Source: Psychroserpens sp. NJDZ02
Lineage (GTDB): Bacteria; Bacteroidota; Bacteroidia; Flavobacteriales; Flavobacteriaceae
DNA length: 64,000 nucleotides
Direction: 5' to 3'
Assembly (NCBI RefSeq): GCF_004843725.1
Contig: NZ_CP039451.1
Location: 618,501-682,500 of the forward strand
The notes under the pieces: model-generated
What the model was told of the DNA's origin: nothing
The model's database searches: none
Seen by the model: only the letters and a program-made list of their open reading frames with translations
Part shown: in pieces, positions 18,631 through 26,582 of the stretch
How the letters are laid out: every line of letters begins with the position of its first letter
How positions within the stretch are numbered: the stretch's first letter is position 1
Position numbers and translations under genes: made by a program

Positions 18631-18673
18631 AAAAAGCCCTAGATAAGACTCAAAAAATCTTATAGGGCTTTAT
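18631..18673 (-). terminator. terminator of T9SS paralogue C
   Basis: An interrupted stem AAAGCCCTA...AGA with TCTTATAGGGCTTT (18633-18671). On the minus strand it ends in TTTTTATTT, as expected for an intrinsic terminator behind the gene that stops at 18733. Confidence 0.75.
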
Positions 18674-18732
18674 TTTACTTCAAATGGCTTAATTCCTTAA
18701 AAAATAGCTTAACAAGCTACTCGTAATACATA

Positions 18733-21696
18733 TTAACGCTTTACAAATTTAAGTGTTATTTTCTGGCCAGAATTCTGAATAATTTCAGCAATGTAAATTC
18801 CTGAATTTAATATAGAAAGATCAATTTCACTTGACTCTATAACATCTAATGCTTTTACCTTCTGTCCCAATACATTATAAACACTTAAGGTTTGCGTGTT
18901 ATTTAGCAACTCTAAACTTTCAAAAACTAACATATCTTTATCGACGTTGTAATATAGTGATACATCTTGTGCCCCAAAATCGTGTGTAGATAAACTTTCG
19001 GCATTTTTATAAACGATTGAAAATCTAGACTCGTCTTCACCTTCAATTAAAGCTAACGTTACAGGATTAGATTTTATATCATAAAACATGTTAGTTTGAT
19101 TATCTTTTAAATAAATAGTTTCGTTAGTAGGAAAATTTAATGCTCTATCAATGTCAAAAGTAAAATCTCCTGAATTCGTAATAGCAAGACCTAATGGGAT
19201 TTCATCAGAAACATCAAAACTATTTAATCCTTGAATACACATTTTCTTGTCAATTATTGGCCAATACACTTCGTTTGGCAGCTCATTAAAAGACTCGCTA
19301 TCATAACCATTATCATAATCCACACTTGCATTAGTATCATAACCTAAAGCTATTGTAGATTCGTTATTTTGATGATCTTTAAATTTAAGCCAGAATATAA
19401 TCCTATCATCTGCAGGAGCGGCCTGTGCAGATCTAAAAAACGTAGATTCACCTAACGATTCTCTAGCAAACACACGTTGACTATTGCGAAACTGGATAGT
19501 CCCTGTATTTTCAATTTTCACAAAGAAACCCTGCCCTACAGCAACCCCATCTTCAGGTGCTCCTTTTGAAGAAGCATTACCTGTAGCGGGTAATGATGGC
19601 GCCTCTACACCAGTAAGGTTATTAAGAGTAGCATACCCTCCTTGATAATCAGCTAGTATATGTGTATTATTCTCCTGGAAATGCTCATAAAGATATATAG
19701 AGCCTTGAATTACAGATGAATTATCATCAATAAATTCTTTTGCGCTAATCGCCGATGGATAAGGGTTTCCAACCAAGACTTGATTACCGCTAACTGCAGA
19801 CACGTTATAATCCCCGTCATTTGCTGTCCCTCTAAAAACGTAGGTCTGATCGGTCGTTGGTGTGGGTGTTGTATTACCTGAACCTTTCATGAGATACCCC
19901 ATACTTGGTGCTATTGCCGTAGTTGGCGTTATTGAATTCCAACCATAATAATTATCTATTAAATCGTTAAATGTATACAACCAATAACTACTTAATGCTA
20001 TTGGACTCGCTAAAGGATCCGCATCATAAGCTGTAGTAAATCCAACAGGTCCAGACTCTGTTTCCAAAAAGCTAACTTGCCAATCACCACTTCTATGGAC
20101 TGGTGCACTCCAATAATTATAGTTATATAAATTAGGAGTCCCTTCTTGTCTAATTTTTAAATCCCCACTTCCTGTATTTAAAGAGGTTCCTGTATGATTT
20201 TGGATTAGCTGTGCTTCTCCTAATAAGTCTATGACTCCTTCATTAAATATTCCATTTTCCACTTCTAATAAGACACCATCATTGACTTGTAATGTTGCTC
20301 CCGGCTCCACCTCAACCTCTCTAACATGTGCATCCGCAGTTAAAATGGCTGTACTTCCAGATTTAACGGTCAACTTTAAACAAGCATCGGTGTTATCTGG
20401 TGCATTTAAAGCTCCTGAACCGTTAAAAAAAGCAGTTCCGTTCCAAACAATTTGGTCTGTATATCTTAAAGTAAAATAATCTGCGTCGGAAAATGACACA
20501 CCTGTGACAGCTGCTGTTGTTCCTGAAACGGTCAAATTATACGCTGTAGGACTACTAAAATCACTATCGTTATCCACTACTAATTGTAAACCTCCACAAA
20601 TAACTGCGATAGGCATACCTGAGATATCAAAAGACATGTTTACTGTACCTAAATCTCCAACTTTGCCGACTCTCCATTTAGAATTAAGCTCATCACTATA
20701 ATTAGAAGTATTGGTGACAAAACCATAACTTGGATCCTTACTTTCTTCTCCCCAAAATAAAAAATCACCATTGGATAATGCTGAAGGTGTATTAACGCTT
20801 ACAATTCCAGTTCCTTGAGAATCGGTATGATAACTACCGTCTGCAGCTTGACCTATTCCTGCAACGTCAAAATCGAAATTTCCATTTGCAGGATCATCTT
20901 GCGTATAAAAATCTACAGCACTATTTAATACTAAACCATACTTTGCAGTAAGGTAATTTTGAACGATTACTCTTTTAGCGGTACTTAAGACTTCATTAAA
21001 AATAATAACCTCAGTAAAATCACCTTGATGTGATTGATCAGCAACATAATTGCCATCTACAGAATCTTGCTCCCCAGCTAATGCTAAACTACCGCCGGGA
21101 GTTATTGAGGTACCAAGCTTAAAACCATCTGTTCTTCTTAACGTCCCATCTAAATAAGACGTTAACCCCACTCCTGCACTATTCCAACTCATATCTATCA
21201 TGTGCCAATGACCATCGTTAGCCGTAATATTCATATTTGTTTGATTGCTACGATAATACTCTAAACTATTACTCCTATAAATAAGGTAATCGTTATCACT
21301 AGCGGTTGATGCGTAAGACAGAACACCGTCATTACTATCACCCGTTTTATTAATATAAAAAGTAGTAATTTGGGTCGTCGGGAAAGTTGTGAAATTAGTT
21401 TTTCTCAACCTTCTATTACCCGTTCCAAATCTAACAACATCATAACTATTTACATTATTATTTATAACTATTGGCTGAAAGGCAACATCAGGTTGAGACA
21501 TCGTATTAGCATTTCCAGAATCATCATTCCAGGTTTCCATACTTGCACCGTCAGCAACAGAGAAAGCATCGGGTTTTAACCATAACACTTGATTACTGGA
21601 ATCACCGACACCACCGGGACCAGTTTGAGAAAATAAGAAATTAGGCAATAGTAAGACTGATGCCAATACTATTGTTAAAGAGACATTTTTAATCAT
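18733..21696 (-). CDS. T9SS-secreted modular protein, paralogue C
   Basis: 987 residues from the ATG at 21696, chosen because the signal peptide starts there (MIKNVSLTIVLASVLLLPNFLFSQ); a longer frame exists upstream but only adds unrelated residues. TGPGGVG is followed by a third version of the LamG-like domain (VLWLKPDAFSVADGASMETW, FYINKTGDSNDG, LAGEQDSVDGNY) to about residue 265. The common body then follows, with FLFWGEESKDPSYGFVTN, GSIYLYEHFQENNTHILADY and the type A sorting domain LNSGIYIAEIIQNSGQ. The ECF sigma/anti-sigma pair lies just upstream on the same strand with a 205-base gap. Joint regulation is possible but not shown. Confidence 0.9.
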   Translation of the reverse strand: MIKNVSLTIVLASVLLLPNFLFSQTGPGGVGDSSNQVLWLKPDAFSVADGASMETWNDDSGNANTMSQPDVAFQPIVINNNVNSYDVVRFGTGNRRLRKTNFTTFPTTQITTFYINKTGDSNDGVLSYASTASDNDYLIYRSNSLEYYRSNQTNMNITANDGHWHMIDMSWNSAGVGLTSYLDGTLRRTDGFKLGTSITPGGSLALAGEQDSVDGNYVADQSHQGDFTEVIIFNEVLSTAKRVIVQNYLTAKYGLVLNSAVDFYTQDDPANGNFDFDVAGIGQAADGSYHTDSQGTGIVSVNTPSALSNGDFLFWGEESKDPSYGFVTNTSNYSDELNSKWRVGKVGDLGTVNMSFDISGMPIAVICGGLQLVVDNDSDFSSPTAYNLTVSGTTAAVTGVSFSDADYFTLRYTDQIVWNGTAFFNGSGALNAPDNTDACLKLTVKSGSTAILTADAHVREVEVEPGATLQVNDGVLLEVENGIFNEGVIDLLGEAQLIQNHTGTSLNTGSGDLKIRQEGTPNLYNYNYWSAPVHRSGDWQVSFLETESGPVGFTTAYDADPLASPIALSSYWLYTFNDLIDNYYGWNSITPTTAIAPSMGYLMKGSGNTTPTPTTDQTYVFRGTANDGDYNVSAVSGNQVLVGNPYPSAISAKEFIDDNSSVIQGSIYLYEHFQENNTHILADYQGGYATLNNLTGVEAPSLPATGNASSKGAPEDGVAVGQGFFVKIENTGTIQFRNSQRVFARESLGESTFFRSAQAAPADDRIIFWLKFKDHQNNESTIALGYDTNASVDYDNGYDSESFNELPNEVYWPIIDKKMCIQGLNSFDVSDEIPLGLAITNSGDFTFDIDRALNFPTNETIYLKDNQTNMFYDIKSNPVTLALIEGEDESRFSIVYKNAESLSTHDFGAQDVSLYYNVDKDMLVFESLELLNNTQTLSVYNVLGQKVKALDVIESSEIDLSILNSGIYIAEIIQNSGQKITLKFVKR

Positions 21697-21803
21697 AATT
21701 ATTCTAACATTTAAACACGCGACGAATATAGGAAAAATAAGTCCACGAAATGCAATTATATACGACGAAATGAAAAACAACTCGATGAGATGCTCTTTTT
21801 TAT

Positions 21804-21834
21804 CGTTAAAACGAAATAAAAATACGTTTTAACG
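21804..21834. promoter_or_regulatory. 10-bp perfect inverted repeat upstream of paralogue C
   Basis: CGTTAAAACG and CGTTTTAACG are separated by 11 A/T-rich bases, 108 bases before the ATG of paralogue C. On the minus strand it is not followed by a T-run, so it is more likely an operator or a processing hairpin than a terminator of the anti-sigma gene. Confidence 0.5.
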
Positions 21835-21901
21835 TCAACCTTTACACAAAATGTTCAAAAAATGTAAGTCTTTTCAAACAAGAACATTACACTAAATCTA
21901 T

Positions 21902-22711
21902 TTAATTTTTAAGCTGCTTTAAAATCTTTTCTGCTTCAGAAAATTTATAATTAGTAGAATCTTTAACAATTAACTCTAATTGCTTAATGGCGTTATTTTT
22001 ATCCTTAGCTTTTAGATACACCAAAGTCTTATACCAATACCCTTTAGAGAAATCGATACTATCACTGGTTAAGACTGCATCAAAAGTAGACAACGCTTTA
22101 TCTTTTTGATTCAGTTCTAGCTGTGTGATTCCAAGATATAGATACACATTAACATTAATCACCTCTGCTTCGTTTAGATATTTGCTATAAAAACTATTGG
22201 CTGACACATAATCTTTGGCTATAAAAGCTTGTTCCGCGTCTTGCAATGTTGCGCTTTCAGAATGCCCTCTTTCTATTAAGGACGGCAACTCTTGCCAAGA
22301 ATTATAATCATTATAAATATTCTGATTATTATTTAAAAAGAACAAACCAATAAGTAATACTACTGAAGCTGCTATCGCAAAAAATGTATAGCGTTTTATA
22401 TTATTATTACTCTTAGGTTTTGAGGTGTCCTTATAATTGTCCCCAACTTTACTCAACACTGTTTTTAACGATTGCGCCTCTTCACTTTTAAAGTAATCTT
22501 CTAAATCTTTAACTTGCGGTGATTTTGAAGCATCAACAAACTGCCAGTCTTTATTGTCAAGCTGTATCCCTAGCTCTTTGTTTATCGCCAAATACTCTTG
22601 TAACTCAGTATTATTAGATAATTCTATTTCAAAAGCAGCATTTTCTGATTCAGACATAAGTTTCTCCAAATACTTATCTGCTTGTTTTAGTAGGTTTTCA
22701 GATAAACTCAT
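21902..22711 (-). CDS. single-pass TPR protein, putative anti-sigma factor
   Basis: 269 residues. The N-terminal part (MSLSENLLKQADKYLEKLMSESE...) is cytoplasmic and resembles the sigma-binding end of anti-sigma factors of the SENLLxQADKYLxxxMSxxE kind seen in Bacteroidota. One membrane helix follows at about residues 107-125 (YTFFAIAASVVLLIGLFFL), then a periplasmic TPR-like part (AEQAFIAKDYVSANSFYSKYL, GITQLELNQKDKALSTFDAVL). Its start overlaps the sigma gene stop by 4 bases, a tight translational pair. It would hold the ECF sigma factor at the membrane until a periplasmic signal arrives. Confidence 0.8.
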   Translation of the reverse strand: MSLSENLLKQADKYLEKLMSESENAAFEIELSNNTELQEYLAINKELGIQLDNKDWQFVDASKSPQVKDLEDYFKSEEAQSLKTVLSKVGDNYKDTSKPKSNNNIKRYTFFAIAASVVLLIGLFFLNNNQNIYNDYNSWQELPSLIERGHSESATLQDAEQAFIAKDYVSANSFYSKYLNEAEVINVNVYLYLGITQLELNQKDKALSTFDAVLTSDSIDFSKGYWYKTLVYLKAKDKNNAIKQLELIVKDSTNYKFSEAEKILKQLKN

Positions 22712-23271
22712 AATGTCTTTAGTTGCTTAAAACGACTATCTTTTGTAATCATCTCTATTAATTTCTTTTTACACTTAAATACACGCTGTCTCACTACATT
22801 TTCATCATTATAATCTAATTCTATAGCAATGTCCTTATAAGCCACTTTTTTAAAAAAACGTTTTAAAATCTCTTTACAATTACCAGAGATTAACTCAAGC
22901 TTTTCTTGAAAAAACTCCCATCGTTCTTGCTCTAAAACAGCGGTTGCCATGTCGTTAGCGTCACTATTACGTTCAATAGGTTGATCAATTGTTACCATCC
23001 GTTTTGATTTAATTAATTCTCTGCGCCATAAATTCTTGCAAGCCGTAAATAAATACCCATCAAATGTGGAATTAATTTCTATGTTTTGGACTTGTACCCT
23101 AGCCATAATTTGTACAATAGCTTTTTGAAAAACATCTTCGGCATCGGCTTCTTGTCCCGAGTTTTGAAGCACAAAACGTTTAACATTTGGATAGATAGTC
23201 TTGTAGATTTCTAATATTACTTTTTCATTTTTAGTTTTCAAACCATTAATAAAGTAATTTGTTTTTTTCAT
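22708..23271 (-). CDS. ECF-type RNA polymerase sigma factor
   Basis: 187 residues. Region 2 is at about 15-85 (ILEIYKTIYPNVKRFVLQNSGQEADAEDVFQKAIVQIMARV), with the -10-binding TFDGYLFTACKNLWRRELIKSKR. Region 4 is near the end (EILKRFFKKVAYKDIAIELDYNDENVVRQRVFKCKKKL). It is divergent from the peptide-export block and upstream of the TPR anti-sigma gene. A 16-bp palindrome lies 17 bases before its start. The motif GGGTAACA is found 57 bases before two starts in the neighbouring block and could be this factor's -35 element (inference). Confidence 0.92.
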   Translation of the reverse strand: MKKTNYFINGLKTKNEKVILEIYKTIYPNVKRFVLQNSGQEADAEDVFQKAIVQIMARVQVQNIEINSTFDGYLFTACKNLWRRELIKSKRMVTIDQPIERNSDANDMATAVLEQERWEFFQEKLELISGNCKEILKRFFKKVAYKDIAIELDYNDENVVRQRVFKCKKKLIEMITKDSRFKQLKTL

Positions 23272-23288
23272 TAAAATTAAAGATTAGC

Positions 23289-23304
23289 TGATTACTAGTA
23301 ATCA
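23289..23304. promoter_or_regulatory. 16-bp perfect palindrome before the ECF sigma gene
   Basis: TGATTACTAGTAATCA reads the same on both strands. It lies between the sigma gene (minus) and the lipoprotein gene (plus), 17 bases from the sigma start, where a regulator could act on the divergent promoters. Confidence 0.45.
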
Positions 23305-23360
23305 AAACCACAACTAAAAAGATACAATTAAAATGGTTTCATGAGAATAGTATTGGAATT

Positions 23361-23370
23361 GGGTAACAAA
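23361..23370 (+). promoter_or_regulatory. GGGTAACA motif, copy 1 (candidate ECF promoter)
   Basis: GGGTAACAAA lies exactly 57 bases before the ATG at 23418. The same octamer is 57 bases before the TTG start at 26583 and again at 33527. A candidate -35 element for the ECF sigma factor encoded next door. Confidence 0.45.
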
Positions 23371-23417
23371 TATATATATTTATGAACGTTTTCGTATTAA
23401 CATACATTCAAATCATA

Positions 23418-24062
23418 ATGAAAATAATTAAACCGATAAAAACAATTCTATTACTACTTTTAAACCTTGCTTTACTAAATAGTTGCTCTGAAAATGAATC
23501 TGCTTCAGAAGAAATTTTTCCAAATAGTGATTACACTACTAGTTATAAAAAAAACGAAAACACCATTAACACTAACAGAGTCAATACTACAAATATTACT
23601 AAATTAAAGTATTTAAAAATAGTTTTTAAACCAAAAGCAAATAGAGCTAATTTTAACAATATCTTTTTTAGTCAAATACAACAGACTCTTCACCAAACAC
23701 CAATAACAATAGACGAAAATACATTAATTTACATTTATGATGAAGCAAATCAAGCAGCCATAGACAGTCTTTTTGAAACTTCGGATACTGGAATATGCTT
23801 ACTTTGCGCATATCTCCAAGACCTACCTAACCAAAATAATCCAGATTATATTGTGGTCAACAAAATTTGTTACAGCGAGAGTACTAATGAAAATAATAAA
23901 AATATAATAAGAAGCACATACTCACATTTAATGCATATTATATTAAATGGTACTGATTGTGAAATATGGATCATGAGAAACTGCTGCTTAAGTCAAGAAG
24001 ACGATGGCACAGGAACCACAAACCGATCACCCCATATATTATCAACACAAAAAATTCAATAA
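23418..24062 (+). CDS. lipoprotein of unknown function, first gene of the peptide-export block
   Basis: 214 residues from the ATG at 23418; an earlier ATG at 23382 would spoil the signal peptide. The signal is MKIIKPIKTILLLLLNLALLNSC with lipobox LLNSC, so the mature protein starts at Cys and is lipid-anchored in the periplasm or outer membrane. The middle is Asn/Thr-rich; the C-terminal part has several Cys (GICLLCAYLQ, NKICYSES, GTDCEIW, RNCCLS), which may form disulfides. No family is recognised. The CHAT gene follows after 6 bases, so the two are surely co-transcribed. Confidence 0.75.
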   Translation: MKIIKPIKTILLLLLNLALLNSCSENESASEEIFPNSDYTTSYKKNENTINTNRVNTTNITKLKYLKIVFKPKANRANFNNIFFSQIQQTLHQTPITIDENTLIYIYDEANQAAIDSLFETSDTGICLLCAYLQDLPNQNNPDYIVVNKICYSESTNENNKNIIRSTYSHLMHIILNGTDCEIWIMRNCCLSQEDDGTGTTNRSPHILSTQKIQ

Positions 24063-24068
24063 ACTAAT

Positions 24069-26531
24069 TTGAAAAAAACAATTGCCTTATTATTATTTCT
24101 TACTTCTCTTATTTGCTCTTCCCAAAACAATCAATTATCAAAAGAACAGATTAAAATAGAGTATAACAAAGGAAACTATAAAACAATTATTGATGCGCAC
24201 TTAAAAAACAACGCTAATAATTATGACATTGACAAAATAAACCTTGTTGCTAAGTGCTATGAAAAAACTGAAAACTTATACAAAGCACTAGAATACCTTA
24301 ATATCGCAATACAAATAAGCAAGGAGACTAATAACACTATCAGCCTCCTTGATAATTATATTAACATAGCCTTAGTCAATAAAAAAATTCAAAAAAGAGA
24401 AAACTACACAAAAGCAATCAACTTCCTCTTAAAAGCACTCGAAATAAATAAGTTAATAAACATTAACGACGACACAAAAAACATTATTCATAACAATTTA
24501 GCTAATTGTTACAAACGATTACAGCAAAAGGAAAATTCATTATTTCATCATAAAAAAGCACTAAGTATTGCTAAAGCAAATAAAGACAGTATTAAAATAG
24601 CCCGATCGTACTCCAATATAGGAGCTCTTTATTTGAATATTAATTCTACTGAAAAAGACTTAAACAGACTAGAATACTACTCTACAGAAGCCCTAAGATA
24701 CAACCCTAAACCTCATTACAGCTTATTCTTAAATTTAGGCATCGCAAGCTATTTGAAAAAAAAATATCAAAAAGCAATCAACAATCATAATAAAGCAATA
24801 CAAATAATACTAGGAAAAACTAGTTATAATAAATTCCAAACAATAGCATATGAACAAATAAAAAATTCCAACAAAAAAGGAGACTTATTAAATGTACTAT
24901 TTGAAAAAACATACGCATGGATCAAATATGCTGAACAAGAAAAAAAAAATAAGTTTCTTGAAGAAGGATTAAAGACCATTAAACTTGCCGATAAAATCAT
25001 TGATCTTTTATTTATTGAAGCTAAAGAAGAAAAGACTAAAACCTATTGGAGACAAAGAGCTTCTAAATTTTATTTTTTAGGAGTCCACATTAGCCACCTA
25101 TTAAATGATACTGAAACTATTTTTTACTTTACCGAAAAAAACAAAGCACTCTTACTACTAAACAACACTACCTTATCTAAACTTAATCGAACTATTAAAA
25201 TTCCTGACAGCATTAAAAATAAAGAAGTTCGTATAAGAAAAGAAATTTATCATTTAGAGAATCTATTAACACTTGAAAACAAAAATAAATCACAAAATAA
25301 ACTCTTTGAGAAAAAATTAGAGCTAGATATTTACTTTCAATCACTAAAATCAAAATATCCCAATTATATAAAAAACAATAAAAATTTAGCACAAGTTTTA
25401 CCACTAAAAGAATTTCAAAATAAAATAAAAGATACCAATACTTGTTACATTTCTTATTTATGGAACAAAAGTGAGAACCAATTTGACGCACTTTATGGTA
25501 TAATAATTACTAAAAACAGCTCAAATTCTTTCAAAATAGAAGACTTAAAAGGATTTAATCAACGTGTTCTTAAATATAAAACACAAGTATCAAAACCTAT
25601 TACAACAACAAATGATCAAAAAAAACACCAAGAAGTAGCACACTTACTATACTTAGATTTATTTCCCTTAGAAATAAAATCAAAAATACGTAACAAAAAA
25701 CTCATTATAATACCAGACAATGAGTTGGCTAATATTCCATTTGAAGCTTTAATTACTAACAACACAACAAACGCATTATTAATAAACTCCAATGAAATAA
25801 GTTATGCTTATTCAGCCTCTTTTTTAATAGAAAATAATTCAATACACAGACAGGCAAAAAAAAGCATAATTGGATTTGCTCCACATTCTTTTAGTCAACT
25901 AAACCTACCTTCATTACCAAGAAGCATAAATGAAACGACTACTATTATTAATAATTTTAATGGCGATTTATTTGAAGAGAAAAACGCGACTAAAGTACAA
26001 TTTTTAACAAACTTAAATAATTATAAAATAATACACCTCTCTACCCACGCAGACGTTAGCGACTCCATAAATCCGTGGATAGCTTTTAAAAATGAAAAAC
26101 TATACCTCAATGAACTATATACCTCCAAAAACCAAGCTGAATTAGTTGTATTAAATGCTTGTAAAACATCTATAGGTGATATAAAAGAAGGTGAAGGAGT
26201 ATTTAGCTTAGCCCGAGGTTTTTTCTACTCCGGTTCTAAAAGTGTCATCTCCTCTTTATGGAATGTTAATGACAAATCGAATACCGAAATAACGTTATCT
26301 TTTTATAAATATCTAAAGGATGGTCAATCTAAAAGCGCAGCACTCAGACAAGCAAAACTAGATTACCTCGACACACATAGTCTAAGCGAAGCCTCTCCTT
26401 ACTACTGGTCCTCATTAATTTTAATAGGTGATGATTCCGCGCTAAAACTCACAAATAACTCATTGTTTTACATCATTTTAAGTGTCTTACTATCAATCCT
26501 ATTGTTTTTTATTTTAAAAAATAACGGGTAA
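24069..26531 (+). CDS. exported TPR-CHAT protein (caspase-like protease fold)
   Basis: 820 residues, start TTG at 24069. A signal peptide (MKKTIALLLFLTSLICSSQ) is followed by tetratricopeptide repeats (about residues 30-280), a helical linker and a C-terminal CHAT domain with the caspase-type pair His660 (HLSTHADVS) and Cys698 (VLNACKTSIGD). A single membrane helix at the very end (LFYIILSVLLSILLFFIL) leaves a short charged tail. The protein would thus be fixed to the inner membrane with the protease in the periplasm. CHAT proteins cleave proteins after activation by partner binding to the TPRs. Here the partner may be the lipoprotein, the secreted peptides or the secretion machinery; this is inference. 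It is unlike the cytoplasmic CRISPR-linked TPR-CHAT. Confidence 0.85.
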   Translation: MKKTIALLLFLTSLICSSQNNQLSKEQIKIEYNKGNYKTIIDAHLKNNANNYDIDKINLVAKCYEKTENLYKALEYLNIAIQISKETNNTISLLDNYINIALVNKKIQKRENYTKAINFLLKALEINKLININDDTKNIIHNNLANCYKRLQQKENSLFHHKKALSIAKANKDSIKIARSYSNIGALYLNINSTEKDLNRLEYYSTEALRYNPKPHYSLFLNLGIASYLKKKYQKAINNHNKAIQIILGKTSYNKFQTIAYEQIKNSNKKGDLLNVLFEKTYAWIKYAEQEKKNKFLEEGLKTIKLADKIIDLLFIEAKEEKTKTYWRQRASKFYFLGVHISHLLNDTETIFYFTEKNKALLLLNNTTLSKLNRTIKIPDSIKNKEVRIRKEIYHLENLLTLENKNKSQNKLFEKKLELDIYFQSLKSKYPNYIKNNKNLAQVLPLKEFQNKIKDTNTCYISYLWNKSENQFDALYGIIITKNSSNSFKIEDLKGFNQRVLKYKTQVSKPITTTNDQKKHQEVAHLLYLDLFPLEIKSKIRNKKLIIIPDNELANIPFEALITNNTTNALLINSNEISYAYSASFLIENNSIHRQAKKSIIGFAPHSFSQLNLPSLPRSINETTTIINNFNGDLFEEKNATKVQFLTNLNNYKIIHLSTHADVSDSINPWIAFKNEKLYLNELYTSKNQAELVVLNACKTSIGDIKEGEGVFSLARGFFYSGSKSVISSLWNVNDKSNTEITLSFYKYLKDGQSKSAALRQAKLDYLDTHSLSEASPYYWSSLILIGDDSALKLTNNSLFYIILSVLLSILLFFILKNNG

Positions 26532-26533
26532 CA
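26526..26533 (+). promoter_or_regulatory. GGGTAACA motif, copy 2 (candidate ECF promoter)
   Basis: Spans the last codons of the CHAT gene, 57 bases before the TTG start at 26583. With the copy at 33527 it also shares the downstream bases ACTTCAG at the same distance. Confidence 0.45.
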
Positions 26534-26582
26534 TATCTGATACTTCAGGAACAATTAAGAAACTAACAAAATCTTAATTAAT

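Noticed and set aside
24069..26531. CHAT protein as a CRISPR-linked (type III-E) or other cytoplasmic defence effector
   Set aside because: It has a signal peptide and a C-terminal membrane anchor, and no cas, reverse transcriptase or nuclease defence genes are near.
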